In this document: positions 10,901 to 17,832 of the stretch, one piece after another
Layout: the number at the start of each line of letters is the position of its first letter
How positions within the stretch are numbered: the first letter of the stretch is position 1
Assembly (NCBI GenBank): GCA_945861155.1
Contig: CAMATN010000033.1
Coordinates: 1-41,076, forward strand
DNA length: 41,076 bases
Reading direction: 5' to 3'
From: Rhizobium sp. Q54
GTDB lineage: Bacteria > Pseudomonadota > Alphaproteobacteria > ATCC43930 > CGMCC-115725
Program-made: the position numbers and the translations under genes
The notes under the pieces: model-generated
Told to the model about the DNA's origin: nothing
The model's database searches: none
What the model saw: the letters and a program-made list of their open reading frames with translations, nothing else

Positions 10901-11536
10901 GCCGAACGCCTTTAATGTCGGCAATCCCTGGACCGTGTCGAGGAACTCCGAGCCGAATCCCTTCATCGCCTGCTGGCGCACGGTGCCGGTGCGGCTTTCG
11001 AGGCGATGGAACACGGTCGGCGCGACCAGGGTCAGCAATGCCGCGACCAGCATCACTGCCGCGACCGGCAAATCCCACCACACGATAAAGGCGAAGATCG
11101 CCAGCGGCGTCAGCGCCGCGACGCAAAGCTGCGGCAGATACTGACCGAAGAAAGTCTGCAATTGCTCGACCCCGTCGACCACCGACAGCATGACCCCGCC
11201 GGTGCGCTCGCCGGCGAACCAGGCCGGCCCGAGTTCGGCGATCTTGTCGTAAAGCCGGCCGCGCAGATCTTCCTGCACGCGCATCGCGTTCTGGTGAGCG
11301 ATGATCGTGCGGGCATGGTCGAGGAGGGCGCGCAGCAACACCGCGGCGGCGATTCCGATCGCGCACAGCGCGAGGTGGCGGGAGCCGGCGCCGGTGAAAA
11401 CGCCGGCGAGCAGCACGCCCAACAGCGCAAAGCGGGCGATGCCGAAGGCGGACGCGAACAACCCGAGCAGGATCGCCAACCCGATCCGGCCGCGCAATCC
11501 GCGCGTCAGCTCCCACAAGCGTCGATCGAAATACAT
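7928..11536 (-). CDS. fused two-unit ABC exporter, CydDC-like
   Basis: A single 1202-residue chain contains two full exporter half-transporters in the order TMD-NBD-TMD-NBD. NBD1 has Walker A GPSGSGKSS near residue 377, signature NLSGGQRQRLAIARALL and Walker B ILILDEALSSVDAE. NBD2 has GPSGAGKTT near residue 990, QLSGGQRQRVAIARAFL and LILDEATSHLDA. The first TMD resembles CydD and the second CydC, the heterodimer that exports cysteine or glutathione and is needed to assemble cytochrome bd in the periplasm. No cydAB genes are present in the window, so a role as thiol exporter is inferred and a general multidrug or lipid exporter remains possible. The ATG at 11534-11536 follows a GAGGAG; an upstream in-frame TTG (11566) is less likely. 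Both ATPase sites look intact. Confidence 0.9.
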   Translation of the reverse strand: MYFDRRLWELTRGLRGRIGLAILLGLFASAFGIARFALLGVLLAGVFTGAGSRHLALCAIGIAAAVLLRALLDHARTIIAHQNAMRVQEDLRGRLYDKIAELGPAWFAGERTGGVMLSVVDGVEQLQTFFGQYLPQLCVAALTPLAIFAFIVWWDLPVAAVMLVAALLTLVAPTVFHRLESRTGTVRQQAMKGFGSEFLDTVQGLPTLKAFGQSTTYGRRLAERARILSETTMRVLSTSVMTRGITDAGIAIGAAAALSLGVWRVANGAMTLEALLIVLMAGTEVFRPLRDLRSVLHQGMVGQAAAAGIHALFAAEPLVAPAPKATRAARSLPGTALQPTIAFEDVRFAYPGGRRAAHDGLSFSVAAGEKIGIVGPSGSGKSSVARLLLRLFDPQSGVVRVGGQDVRTLDPEALRREIAVVHQDTYLFHGTVEENLRLGKPDATEAELEEAARDANAHDFIRQLPHGYQTVLGERGVNLSGGQRQRLAIARALLRDSPILILDEALSSVDAENEAIIQQGLDRLAHGRTTLVLAHRLSSVIGADRILVLDHGRVVESGRHAELIRREGAYRRLMGAQAEERGDDIDLLPNELAGQAGAADATDYGASAPAATADAAAQIGAAATLRSLIAIIAPWRRRFAVVVASGIGRVAAFIGVGILGALAVAAVKMGAPFADLLILLGLLAPVAGLLHWIESWLAHDIAYRLLAEMRIDLYKKLDSLAPAYLVRRRSGDLIALAAQDIETVEYFFAHTVAPALVAILVPSAVLVTLAIISWPIALALLPFVLYAGLAPVLMRARIDRQGAEAREGLGLLSAYVTETIQGLSDLVAFQAVGRRRDGFMRAVRAYQKTRLTLLSDLSSQTAQLEIATGLGGLAVAIVGASLVAEQQLAATMLPLLILLALASFLPISEIANVSRQLADTIASTRRLYAVHREEPAVRDGPARPPAPVGGSSIRFASVGFAYPGTRRPALEGISLDIPAGATAAIVGPSGAGKTTLANLLLRFWDPASGRIMIDGVDLRDFELDHLRRRISLVSQDTYLFNDTLRANVLLARPDADEAAIRRALDQAALADFVASLPEGLDTRVGERGVQLSGGQRQRVAIARAFLKNAPTLILDEATSHLDAVSEAQVRGALDALMRDRTTVVIAHRLSTVRHADLLVVLDGGRLVEFGSHAELVARNGLYARLIRRQLGGAREKVRAVGD

Positions 11537-11632
11537 TGGCGGCGGCTCCTCATCGCGATGATACAAGAAGAGGGCGCCTCGGCGAGCGGCGTTCTGCGCC
11601 TAGAAAGGTTGCGTTTTCAGCTTGGCCATTCG

Positions 11633-11929
11633 TCAGCCTCCAGCCTTCCGATTTTTGGAGGCTCGGGTGCTATTGCGCACTAGGCAAAGCCACGCCAACG
11701 CGGTCGCCAGCACAAGTGAGGCCAAAATGTCGGCGCCAACAGCCCAGGGGGGCGGTAGCTGTGCAATCGCCGTCACAACCGACGCAAGCAATGCGACCGC
11801 GATCAATGGTACCCAGAAAATGACAAAAGCACGTCGCAATCGCGCGGAAAAGTCGGTCCGAGCATAGAGCCGATTCATGCCGGTGAGGAGGTCGGCATTG
11901 GCAGGAACTGAGTTCGCGGCACGGCTCAT
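11633..11929 (-). CDS. small two-TM membrane protein, unknown
   Basis: A 98-residue protein with two hydrophobic helices, around residues 34-55 (VIFWVPLIAVALLASVVTAI) and 63-84 (VGADILASLVLATALAWLCL), and a basic C-terminal tail. I do not recognise a family. Its ATG (11927-11929) overlaps the TGA of the upstream gene in an ATGA arrangement, so translation is likely coupled. It lies about 100 nt upstream of the fused ABC exporter on the same strand; participation in the same transcript is possible but nothing else links them. Confidence 0.65.
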   Translation of the reverse strand: MSRAANSVPANADLLTGMNRLYARTDFSARLRRAFVIFWVPLIAVALLASVVTAIAQLPPPWAVGADILASLVLATALAWLCLVRNSTRASKNRKAGG

Positions 11930-12204
11930 GACTTCACCAACGCAACCACTGCCTTGATGATGCCTACCACGATAATGAGGCTGGCTGCGGCCACTTCGAG
12001 GAAAAGCATCAATTCGTCCAACCTGACGCCGGTTCGGGGGATCTCCTTGCCGCTCAAGCCAACGATCCACAACATCAGCTCGACGGCCGCTATGCTCCCC
12101 ACCGAGGCAAGCGTCACGATCAAATGTACAATAATCTCCGCGGCCGGCAATTCAAGCCGGGGGCCGACCTTTGTCGCGAGCAGATTCCGTAACCAAGCTA
12201 ACAT
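11926..12204 (-). CDS. small two-TM membrane protein, unknown
   Basis: A 92-residue protein with two hydrophobic segments (IIVHLIVTLASVGSIAAVEL and LFLEVAAASLIIVVGIIKAV) separated by a short polar loop, GKEIPRTGVRLDE. The loop followed by LMLFLEV resembles small phosphate-starvation PsiE-like membrane proteins, but the match is too weak to name. The start MLAWLRNLLATKVGPR at 12202-12204 was chosen because sequence upstream reads as Arg/Pro-rich non-coding. It overlaps the next gene by 4 nt. It is divergent from the uronate-dehydrogenase-like gene, with 163 nt between the two starts. Confidence 0.65.
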   Translation of the reverse strand: MLAWLRNLLATKVGPRLELPAAEIIVHLIVTLASVGSIAAVELMLWIVGLSGKEIPRTGVRLDELMLFLEVAAASLIIVVGIIKAVVALVKS

Positions 12205-12367
12205 GAAATTCCATGTCTGAGCGCTTCGCATCGGCTGCGCCGGGGAGGGCGCGCAACCAAAGCGCGCAAAGAGAACGCTACGAGAGCGCATTCGCAAGGT
12301 CCAGGTTGCCAATCGGCGCGCGTTTTCGTCATGGTGCCGCAACGCATTAATGGTGAGGAGGCGTCTC

Positions 12368-13186
12368 ATGCAGCGGGTGTTGATCACGGGAGCGGGCGGC
12401 GGCATCGGCCGTTCGTTGCGCGAAACCTTGCGCGGGGTCTACCCCGTGCTGCGGGTGTCGGACCGGGTCCCGCTCGCCCCGGCGCGCTCGGGTAACGAGG
12501 GCATCGAGGAGGTCGACCACACCGACATCGCCGACATGGCCCAGGTCGAGCGCATGGTCGAGGGCGTCGACGGCATCATCCATCTCGGCGGCATTTCCGG
12601 GGAAAACACCTGGGAGAAGATCCTCGAAGGCAACATCGTCGGCCTTTACAACGTGTTCGAGGCGGCACGGCGGGCCGGGGTCAAGCGCATCGTGATGGCG
12701 ACCTCGAACCACGCGGTCGGCTTCTACCCGCGCAGCCAAACAATAGATCACCGCGTCGTGCCGCGCCCCGACAGCCGCTACGGCGTCTCGAAAGCGTTTT
12801 CCGAGGCGCTCGCCAGCCTCTATGCCGACAAGCACGGCATCGGCTTTCTGTGCACCCGGATCGGCAATTTCGGGACGCGGCCGATCGACAGCCGCCGCCT
12901 CTCGATCTGGATCAGCCCGCGCGACTACACCCAGCTCGCCCGCATCGGGCTCGAACACCCCGACATACGCTACGAGATCGTCTACGGCGTCTCGGACAAC
13001 CGCCGCTCATGGTACGACAATTCGAATGCGGTGCGGCTGGGCTATCGCCCGCAGGACGATTCGGAGCCGCAGGCCGCCGAAATTCTCGCGGCCGAAGCCG
13101 GCAAGCCCCGAGACCCGATCGCCGAGCGCTACCAGGGCGGCACCTTCTGCGCCGACGACTACGACGCCGAGACGCTACCGGAATAA
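12368..13186 (+). CDS. udh: NAD-dependent epimerase/dehydratase, uronate dehydrogenase-like
   Basis: An extended short-chain dehydrogenase of 272 residues. The Rossmann motif VLITGAGGGIGR starts at residue 4, DGIIHLGGISGE and LEGNIVGLYNVFEAARRAG follow, the catalytic Ser region is MATSNHAVGFYPR, and the Tyr/Lys pair is in SRYGVSKAFSE. The SNHAVGFYP motif, LGGIS and the C-terminal YQGGTF match uronate dehydrogenase, which oxidises galacturonate or glucuronate to the aldarolactone with NAD. ATG 12368 has an AGGAGG seven bases upstream; an earlier in-frame ATG at 12350 overlaps that ribosome-binding site and is rejected. No other uronate or aldarate genes are adjacent, so the substrate could be another hexose derivative. 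Confidence 0.85.
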   Translation: MQRVLITGAGGGIGRSLRETLRGVYPVLRVSDRVPLAPARSGNEGIEEVDHTDIADMAQVERMVEGVDGIIHLGGISGENTWEKILEGNIVGLYNVFEAARRAGVKRIVMATSNHAVGFYPRSQTIDHRVVPRPDSRYGVSKAFSEALASLYADKHGIGFLCTRIGNFGTRPIDSRRLSIWISPRDYTQLARIGLEHPDIRYEIVYGVSDNRRSWYDNSNAVRLGYRPQDDSEPQAAEILAAEAGKPRDPIAERYQGGTFCADDYDAETLPE

Positions 13187-13570
13187 GTGGCCACCCGGCT
13201 CGGGGGTCGCGATGCGCGCGCATTCGGTTTTTCGGTCACTCAGCCAGACTTGCCCGAAGGCAAACCCGCCACGGCGTCTTTATTCGTTTTGGGACACCGC
13301 CTCGGCCGCGCGACACCGTGAGATTGGCGCGCGGATGCGTCGTCACTCCGCTGCACTCGTCATGCCCAGCGCCCCTTAGCGTTTGACCAGTGGTTATGTT
13401 TTCCATCAATCGCCAAGCCACCGGGTTGTCGGACGCGCGGTTCCATTTATCCTGATCTTACGAACCTTCCATTGAGGTTGGGAATTTCCCAGGCTTGTTC
13501 GCGTTGACGGGAAGAGCGGGACATACCGTGGGCGGGATGCCTCGGGCTTTAACAACTCAGGTGCAGGCAA
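13187..13570. other. 384-bp intergenic stretch
   Basis: I see no convincing gene, RNA or repeat here. Short open frames on both strands have biased, low-complexity translations. The region presumably holds the promoter of the XRE regulator gene, whose start at 13571 lacks a strong ribosome-binding site, but I could not pick out a convincing -35/-10 pair. Confidence 0.5.
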
Positions 13571-13942
13571 ATGGCAAAGCCGAAACGAGGGCGGTCGACC
13601 GCGGCGATCGACGATCATGTCGGGGCGCGCATTCGCGAACGTCGCATCATGCTTGGGCTGACCCAGCAACAGCTCGCCGAGATGATCGGCGTCACCTACC
13701 AGCAGGCGCATAAATACGAGCGCGGCATCAATCGCGTGTCCGCCGGCCGGCTGTTCGAGATCGCGCGCGTGCTGAACGCTTCGGTCGGTTATTTCTACGA
13801 AGGCCTGGGCGACGAGACGCCGCGCCCGGCCACGACGCACCAGCGGATGCTTCTCGAAATCGCCCGCAATTTCGGCGAGATCCAGAACGAGAAGCACCAG
13901 GAAGCCGTCAGCCAGCTCGCCCGCGCGCTGGCGAGCCGCTGA
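13571..13942 (+). CDS. XRE-family helix-turn-helix regulator
   Basis: A 123-residue Cro/CI-type DNA-binding protein. The HTH covers roughly residues 17-70: VGARIRERRIMLGLTQQQLA forms the first helices, then MIGVTYQQAHKYERGINRVS is the recognition-helix region, and LFEIARVLNASVGYFYEGL closes the domain. This arrangement matches the short XRE regulators widespread in Rhizobiales and Rhodospirillales (for example the y4wC/y4dJ type). The C-terminal part (HQRMLLEIARNFGEIQ) is helical and has no ligand-binding domain. Targets are unknown. It sits alone between the udh-like gene and the convergent class II aldolase gene. The stop codon lies inside a short tandem duplication. Confidence 0.9.
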   Translation: MAKPKRGRSTAAIDDHVGARIRERRIMLGLTQQQLAEMIGVTYQQAHKYERGINRVSAGRLFEIARVLNASVGYFYEGLGDETPRPATTHQRMLLEIARNFGEIQNEKHQEAVSQLARALASR

Positions 13943-13957
13943 CCCTGGCGAGCCGCT
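13926..13957 (+). repeat. 15-bp tandem duplication over the XRE stop codon
   Basis: The 15-mer CTGGCGAGCCGCTGA, which encodes the last residues and stop of the XRE regulator, is repeated at 13943-13957 with a 17-bp period. The second copy is outside the reading frame of the gene. It looks like a replication-slippage duplication with no obvious function. Confidence 0.8.
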
Positions 13958-14053
13958 GACGAGGTCGCGAGCGTAGGGCGGAAGCGGAGCGTCTTCCGCC
14001 GTCTCGCGCTTGGTCGGCGGAATGCGCCGCGCTTTTCCGCGCGTCGTGCGGAT

Positions 14054-14839
14054 TTAGGTCCGGTAGCTCGGGTCGAGGCGATCGCAGAGCCGCAGCAATG
14101 CCGGCCATTCGCGCTGACCCTGGAGCCGCGGCATGTTGCCGGAGAACTGGGCCGACTGGCGCTCGCAGGTCTCGGGAGAGGGGACCACCATCTTGGCGCC
14201 GCTGGCGACCGCGGCCTGGATCTTGAGCTGGGATTCGGCAGAGCGCTCGAAATGGTAGGTCAGCGAGAACGCCTCGGCGACATTGCGGCCGGTCGCCAGG
14301 AGGCCATGGTTGCGCAACACCAGCACCGGATGATGGGCGATGTCGTGCTGTAGCCGCTCGCGCTCGTCCATGTCGAGCGAGACGCCCTCGTAATCGTGGT
14401 AGCCGAGCCGGTTATAGAAGCGCATCGCCCATTGGCTGAGCGGCAAGAGGCCCTCTTCGAGCGCGCCGACCGCTATGTCGGCCTCGGTATGCGTATGGAC
14501 GACGCATTGCACGTCGGGCCGGCCAAGATAGATCGCGCCGTGAATGACAACGCCGGCATTGATCGGCTCGTATTCCGAGGGCTCGATCAGGTGGCCGTCC
14601 GTAATATCGACCTTGAGCAGGTTCGACGCGGTGATCTCGTCGAACATCAACCCGGATGGGTTGATCAGCATCTGGTCGGTGGTGCCGGGCACCCGCGCCG
14701 TGTTGTGCGTCAGCACCAGATCGTCCCAGCCGAAATGCGCGAGCAGCCGGTAGCAGGCGGCCAGATCGACCCGAACCGCCCATTCCTCGGGGCTGATGTG
14801 GCCCGGCCGCGCCGACAATTGGGTTTCCAGTGCGTCCAT
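14054..14839 (-). CDS. class II aldolase/adducin family protein
   Basis: A 261-residue soluble member of the zinc-dependent class II aldolase/adducin family (relatives: L-fuculose-1-phosphate aldolase, ribulose-phosphate 4-epimerase). The core reads LAACYRLLAHFGWDDLVLTH, then INPSGLMFDEITASNLLKVD. The zinc ligands are in VVHTHTEADIAV and, further on, VLRNHGLLATG. The family usually acts on sugar phosphates, but many such adducin-head homologues have unknown substrates. The ATG at 14837-14839 has AGGAG six bases upstream; an extended start 23 codons further up would run into a repeat element. It is convergent with the XRE gene and has no sugar-kinase neighbour. Confidence 0.88.
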   Translation of the reverse strand: MDALETQLSARPGHISPEEWAVRVDLAACYRLLAHFGWDDLVLTHNTARVPGTTDQMLINPSGLMFDEITASNLLKVDITDGHLIEPSEYEPINAGVVIHGAIYLGRPDVQCVVHTHTEADIAVGALEEGLLPLSQWAMRFYNRLGYHDYEGVSLDMDERERLQHDIAHHPVLVLRNHGLLATGRNVAEAFSLTYHFERSAESQLKIQAAVASGAKMVVPSPETCERQSAQFSGNMPRLQGQREWPALLRLCDRLDPSYRT

Positions 14840-14862
14840 GGTGCTCTCCTGTCGAATCTCGT

Positions 14863-14942
14863 AGGATGGGTTGAGCATAGCGAACATATCGGCCGGCGGG
14901 ACATGCAATTAACGATGGGTTTCGCTGCGCTCAACCCATCCT
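14863..14942. repeat. inverted repeat with 22-bp arms
   Basis: Arms at 14863-14884 and 14921-14942 are inverted copies differing at two positions, with a 36-bp spacer. The right arm together with the bases before it (14913-14942) is itself a hairpin (GATGGGTT and AACCCATC) and recurs in the same orientation at 15594-15623. It is of the widespread AGGATGGGTTGAGCG intergenic type. Confidence 0.85.
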
Positions 14943-14956
14943 CCGCTGCTGCCAAA

Positions 14957-15322
14957 TCAGGGGGCGCGCCGAATGCGAACGCCCCGATCAGTCACCACGA
15001 CAACAGCTCCGGCGGCATCATCAAAGTCGATGCAATCGGCAGCCGTCGTTGCCAGCGAAAGATAATCGTCCAGGCCTTCCTCCCGCGATCTGAGCAACAG
15101 CACCCCGGCATGACTCCCGGGAGAATAACGGCGGACGTCACCGAATTCCTTGTCGGCTGTAACAATCCACCGATCCTCCTGTTGGATGCGGTGCCACAGG
15201 AGATCGTCCGGCAATCCGCTCCATGCCTGATCGGCCACGGTTACAGCGTCGAAGCCGCGGCCATCCAGTAACTCCGCAATTTCGTTGGGAAGGTTCTCGT
15301 CGACTTTGAACCGAGCGGGCAT
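14957..15322 (-). CDS. DUF5615 PIN-like toxin candidate
   Basis: A 121-residue protein matching the DUF5615 group of PIN-like (Mut7-C-like) nucleases. The family signature is the N-terminal FKVDENLPNEIAELL with an Asp at residue 8, then GFDAVTVADQAWSGLPDD, and the internal WIVTADKEFGDV that supplies further acidic residues. PIN-fold proteins cleave RNA, and this group is commonly the toxin of a two-gene system with a DUF433 partner. The start codon directly follows the TGA of the upstream DUF433 gene, so translation is likely coupled. Toxicity is inferred from the pairing and has not been shown. Confidence 0.88.
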   Translation of the reverse strand: MPARFKVDENLPNEIAELLDGRGFDAVTVADQAWSGLPDDLLWHRIQQEDRWIVTADKEFGDVRRYSPGSHAGVLLLRSREEGLDDYLSLATTAADCIDFDDAAGAVVVVTDRGVRIRRAP

Positions 15323-15562
15323 TCACTCAGCATCGACTTCGACCGGCATGGTCACAGCGTAGGCGGCAACGCGTGCCGCAAATTTGAGCGCCGCCCGAAT
15401 ATCATCGAGGTCCAATTGCGGCCACGATTCGATGATGCGTTCCCACGCATGGCCCTCGGCGACGCTGCCGACAATGACACTGACGGGTACTCTCGTTCCC
15501 TTGATGCACGGCTTGCCATGGTGAATTCGCGGATCGATGCTAATTCGCTCGCGCCAATTCAT
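15323..15562 (-). CDS. DUF433 antitoxin candidate
   Basis: A 79-residue DUF433 protein. The family core is visible as RISIDPRIHHGKPCIKGTR, then VPVSVIVGSVAEGHAWERII and LDLDDIRAALKFAARVA, a compact helix-turn-helix-like fold. DUF433 proteins typically precede DUF5615 or PIN toxins, neutralise them and repress their own promoter. Its stop codon directly abuts the start of the DUF5615 gene. The C-terminus (YAVTMPVEVDAE) is acidic, as expected for a toxin-binding tail. Function is inferred from family and neighbourhood. Confidence 0.88.
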   Translation of the reverse strand: MNWRERISIDPRIHHGKPCIKGTRVPVSVIVGSVAEGHAWERIIESWPQLDLDDIRAALKFAARVAAYAVTMPVEVDAE

Positions 15563-15593
15563 CTTAGTGCATCCTCGCGCCGATGGGGATTAT

Positions 15594-15623
15594 CGATGGG
15601 TTCGCTGCGCTCAACCCATCCTA
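15594..15623. repeat. hairpin repeat, second copy
   Basis: This is the second copy of the unit at 14913-14942, in the same orientation. It differs only by one base in the T run after GATGGG. GATGGGTT and AACCCATC form the stem. Together the two copies bracket the DUF433/DUF5615 pair as direct repeats about 680 bp apart. Confidence 0.85.
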
Positions 15624-15738
15624 CATGCTACATGCTACTCGTTTAACGGGAATACGCTGTGATTGTCTTGGTTCCGTCTGCTTGAGCCATACGACCTGCC
15701 CCCACTGCCTCTGGCCCTCCGTGTCTCTGTGGTAACGC

Positions 15739-16134
15739 TTACACCGGCGCGAACATCGGCACCGGGGGGCCGCCTTCGCTGGGGCGGAAGACGAGGCGGA
15801 CGGCCTGGCCGATCTTGATGGCGTCGAGGTCGCAATCGACGATGTTGGTCATGATGGTCGGGCCCTCGGCGAGCGTCACATAAGCGATCGCATAGGGCAC
15901 CGGCGCCCGCCGCATGACGCTGTAGGTATAGATTGTGGCGTTGCCCGAGGCTTCGACCCATTCGGTCTTGTCGCTGAAGCAGAACGGGCAAAGATTGCGC
16001 GGATAGAAATGCGGTTCGCCGCAGGCGGTGCATTTCTTGATCATCAGCTTACCTTGCACCGTCGCATCCCAGAAAGCCTGGGTCTCGACGTTGACGGCGG
16101 GAGCGGGGATCTTGCGGTCTTTCGCTTCGGCCAT
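15739..16134 (-). CDS. DUF35 Zn-ribbon/OB-fold acyl-CoA-binding protein
   Basis: A 131-residue protein with an N-terminal rubredoxin-like zinc ribbon (KKCTACGEPHFYPRNLCPFC, four Cys) followed by an OB fold (GNATIYTYSVMRRAPVPYAI, then FRPSEGGPPVPMF). Proteins of this kind (DUF35, ChsH2 C-terminal type) pair with SCP-x/Ltp2-like thiolase-fold enzymes and are needed for their stability and acyl-CoA binding. The gene starts 5 nt after the stop of the thiolase-like gene upstream, which fits one transcript and one complex. The specific substrate is unknown; steroid or other side-chain acyl-CoA is an inference from the family. Confidence 0.92.
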   Translation of the reverse strand: MAEAKDRKIPAPAVNVETQAFWDATVQGKLMIKKCTACGEPHFYPRNLCPFCFSDKTEWVEASGNATIYTYSVMRRAPVPYAIAYVTLAEGPTIMTNIVDCDLDAIKIGQAVRLVFRPSEGGPPVPMFAPV

Positions 16135-16139
16135 CGCCC

Positions 16140-17312
16140 TCACTCCCTCTCCATGATCACGGTGGCGGCATTGTGCCTGGTGCCGAGCGAGCCGCCGGTG
16201 CCGTGCGCCAGCGCGAGGTCGCAATTCTTGACTTGCACCGCCGGGTGCGCCTCGCCGCGCAGCTGCCGCACCGCTTCCAGCACCTTGGTCAGCCCGCCGC
16301 GGTTTGACGGGTGGTTGTTGCACAGACCGCCGCCATCGGTGTTGAACGGCAGCTTGCCGGTGCCGGAGATCAGATTGCCGTCGCTGACGAAGCGGCCGCC
16401 CTGGCCTTTTTCGCAGAAGCCGAGATCCTCGAGCTGCATGATCACGGTGATCGTGAAGCTGTCGTAGATCGAGGCGTATTTCATGTCGCCCGGCTTGACC
16501 CCGGCCTCGGCGAAGGCGGGCGGACCCGACCACACCGCCCCGGAATAGGTCAGGTCGATCTTGCCGCCCATCTGGTGCTTGGGCGCTTCCCCGGCGCCGA
16601 TCAGCTTGACCAGCGGCCGCTTCAGGCTCCGGGCGATCTCCGGCGTGGTCATGATCATCGCCCCGCCGCCATCGCTGATCACGCAGCAATCGAGCCGGTG
16701 CAGCGGGTCGGCGATCATCGGCGAATTGACGACCTCCTCGACCGTCACAATTTCGCGCAGCATCGCATGCGGGTTGTACTGCGCGTGGTGCGACGCGGCG
16801 ACCTTGACCCAGGCCATCTGCTCGCTGGTCGTGCCGTACTGGTGCATGTGCCGCATCGCGCACATCGCGTACATGTTGGCGGTGGCCGGCGCGTACGGGA
16901 ACTCGAAGCCGCTCTCCGGCATCGGTACGGCGGGGGCGCGCGGCGCCGTGCCGGTCGCCATGCCCTCGGCGCGCGGCCGACCCGCCAAGGTGATCAGCGC
17001 GACCGAACATTTGCCCGCCGCGATCGCCTCGGCGACATGCCCAACCTGCAGCAGGTAGGACGACCCGCCGGTGTCGGTCGAATCGAGATGCCGCAGCTTG
17101 AGGCCCATGTAATCGACCATCGACAGGCCGCCGAGCCCCGGCGTGTCGCCGGCGGCGCAGAAATAGCCGTCGATGTCGTTCTTGGTCAGCCCGGCATCGG
17201 CGAGCGCGCCGGCCGCGCACTCGGCATGCAGCATCGGCACGGTCTTATCGGTGGCCAGCCGCGTCGGGTGCTCATAGATCCCGACGACATACGCCTTCCC
17301 TTTAATGCTCAT
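16140..17312 (-). CDS. thiolase-fold acetyl-CoA acetyltransferase/lipid-transfer (SCP-x/Ltp2-like)
   Basis: A 390-residue thiolase-superfamily protein. Recognisable segments are the N-terminal YVVGIYEHPTRLA, IDGYFCAAGDTPG, TGGSSYLLQVGHVAEAI near residue 85, GLCNNHPSNRGGLTK, and the C-terminal LAHGTGGSLGTRHNAATVI. The position of the usual nucleophilic Cys is occupied by Ser (GGSSYL), and the classical CxG motif near the C-terminus is replaced by HGTGG. Both traits are typical of the SCP2/lipid-transfer branch, including Ltp2-type aldolases that shorten acyl-CoA side chains with a DUF35 partner. That partner is the next gene. I therefore favour a retro-aldol or non-classical thiolytic role over true thiolysis. 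The start has GGGAGGGTG upstream. Confidence 0.9.
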   Translation of the reverse strand: MSIKGKAYVVGIYEHPTRLATDKTVPMLHAECAAGALADAGLTKNDIDGYFCAAGDTPGLGGLSMVDYMGLKLRHLDSTDTGGSSYLLQVGHVAEAIAAGKCSVALITLAGRPRAEGMATGTAPRAPAVPMPESGFEFPYAPATANMYAMCAMRHMHQYGTTSEQMAWVKVAASHHAQYNPHAMLREIVTVEEVVNSPMIADPLHRLDCCVISDGGGAMIMTTPEIARSLKRPLVKLIGAGEAPKHQMGGKIDLTYSGAVWSGPPAFAEAGVKPGDMKYASIYDSFTITVIMQLEDLGFCEKGQGGRFVSDGNLISGTGKLPFNTDGGGLCNNHPSNRGGLTKVLEAVRQLRGEAHPAVQVKNCDLALAHGTGGSLGTRHNAATVIMERE

Positions 17313-17522
17313 CGCGGGCGCACCCTCCCAACCGGCCGATCTGGCGAAGTCCGATGGGATACCGTTCGCCCGCCGCGGTCAATCCCGGATTGCGCGGGCG
17401 CGCCATTCCCGGTTGGGACAGGGTTGGGCGCCGGGCGGACGCCGGCGGCTTTGACCAAAAGGTGGGGGCTCTCTTATCATTCCGGCGATCCGCGCCGTCG
17501 CGGACAACCGGAAGGGGACCCC

Positions 17523-17813
17523 ATGCGTTTCGCCATCGCGCTCGCGGCCGCGGCAATGTTGCTCGCCGGCCCCGCCACGGCCGAAGTTCTCGACCTCTCG
17601 ACCATCAAATGTCAGGATTTCGTCAAGTCCAGCAAGGAAAACATTGGTGTGATCGCCATGTGGCTGGATGGCTATTACGCCGGAAAGGCGGATGGGCCAG
17701 CGCTCATCGACTTCGCCAAATTTACCAAGGACGCAGAGAAGATCGGCAAATATTGCGGCGAAAATCCCAGCCACGGGCTGATCACCGCCGCCGACAAGGT
17801 TCTGGACGATTGA
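17523..17813 (+). CDS. HdeA/HdeB-like periplasmic protein
   Basis: A 96-residue exported protein with an N-terminal signal peptide (MRFAIALAAAAMLLAGPATA, likely cleaved before EVLDL). The mature part has the two cysteines and spacing of the HdeA/HdeB family: STIKCQDFVKSSKENIGVI, the central WLDGYYAGKADG, and IGKYCGENPSH. HdeA proteins are small acid-activated chaperones that prevent aggregation of periplasmic proteins at low pH. The start at 17523 has GGAAGGGG just upstream. It stands alone, divergent from the thiolase-like gene and convergent with the CoA-transferase gene. Confidence 0.88.
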   Translation: MRFAIALAAAAMLLAGPATAEVLDLSTIKCQDFVKSSKENIGVIAMWLDGYYAGKADGPALIDFAKFTKDAEKIGKYCGENPSHGLITAADKVLDD

Positions 17814-17832
17814 GGCGCGAACAGCGGGCCGG

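Noticed and set aside
15739-17220. Single long leftward frame fusing DUF35 with an upstream part
   Set aside because: The upstream part is an Arg-rich out-of-frame shadow of the thiolase-like gene; the real DUF35 start is the ATG at 16134.
16140-17312. Classical acetyl-CoA acetyltransferase (degradative or PHB type)
   Set aside because: The nucleophilic Cys and the second Cys motif are absent, while a true thiolase (phaA) with both is present at 21163-22338.
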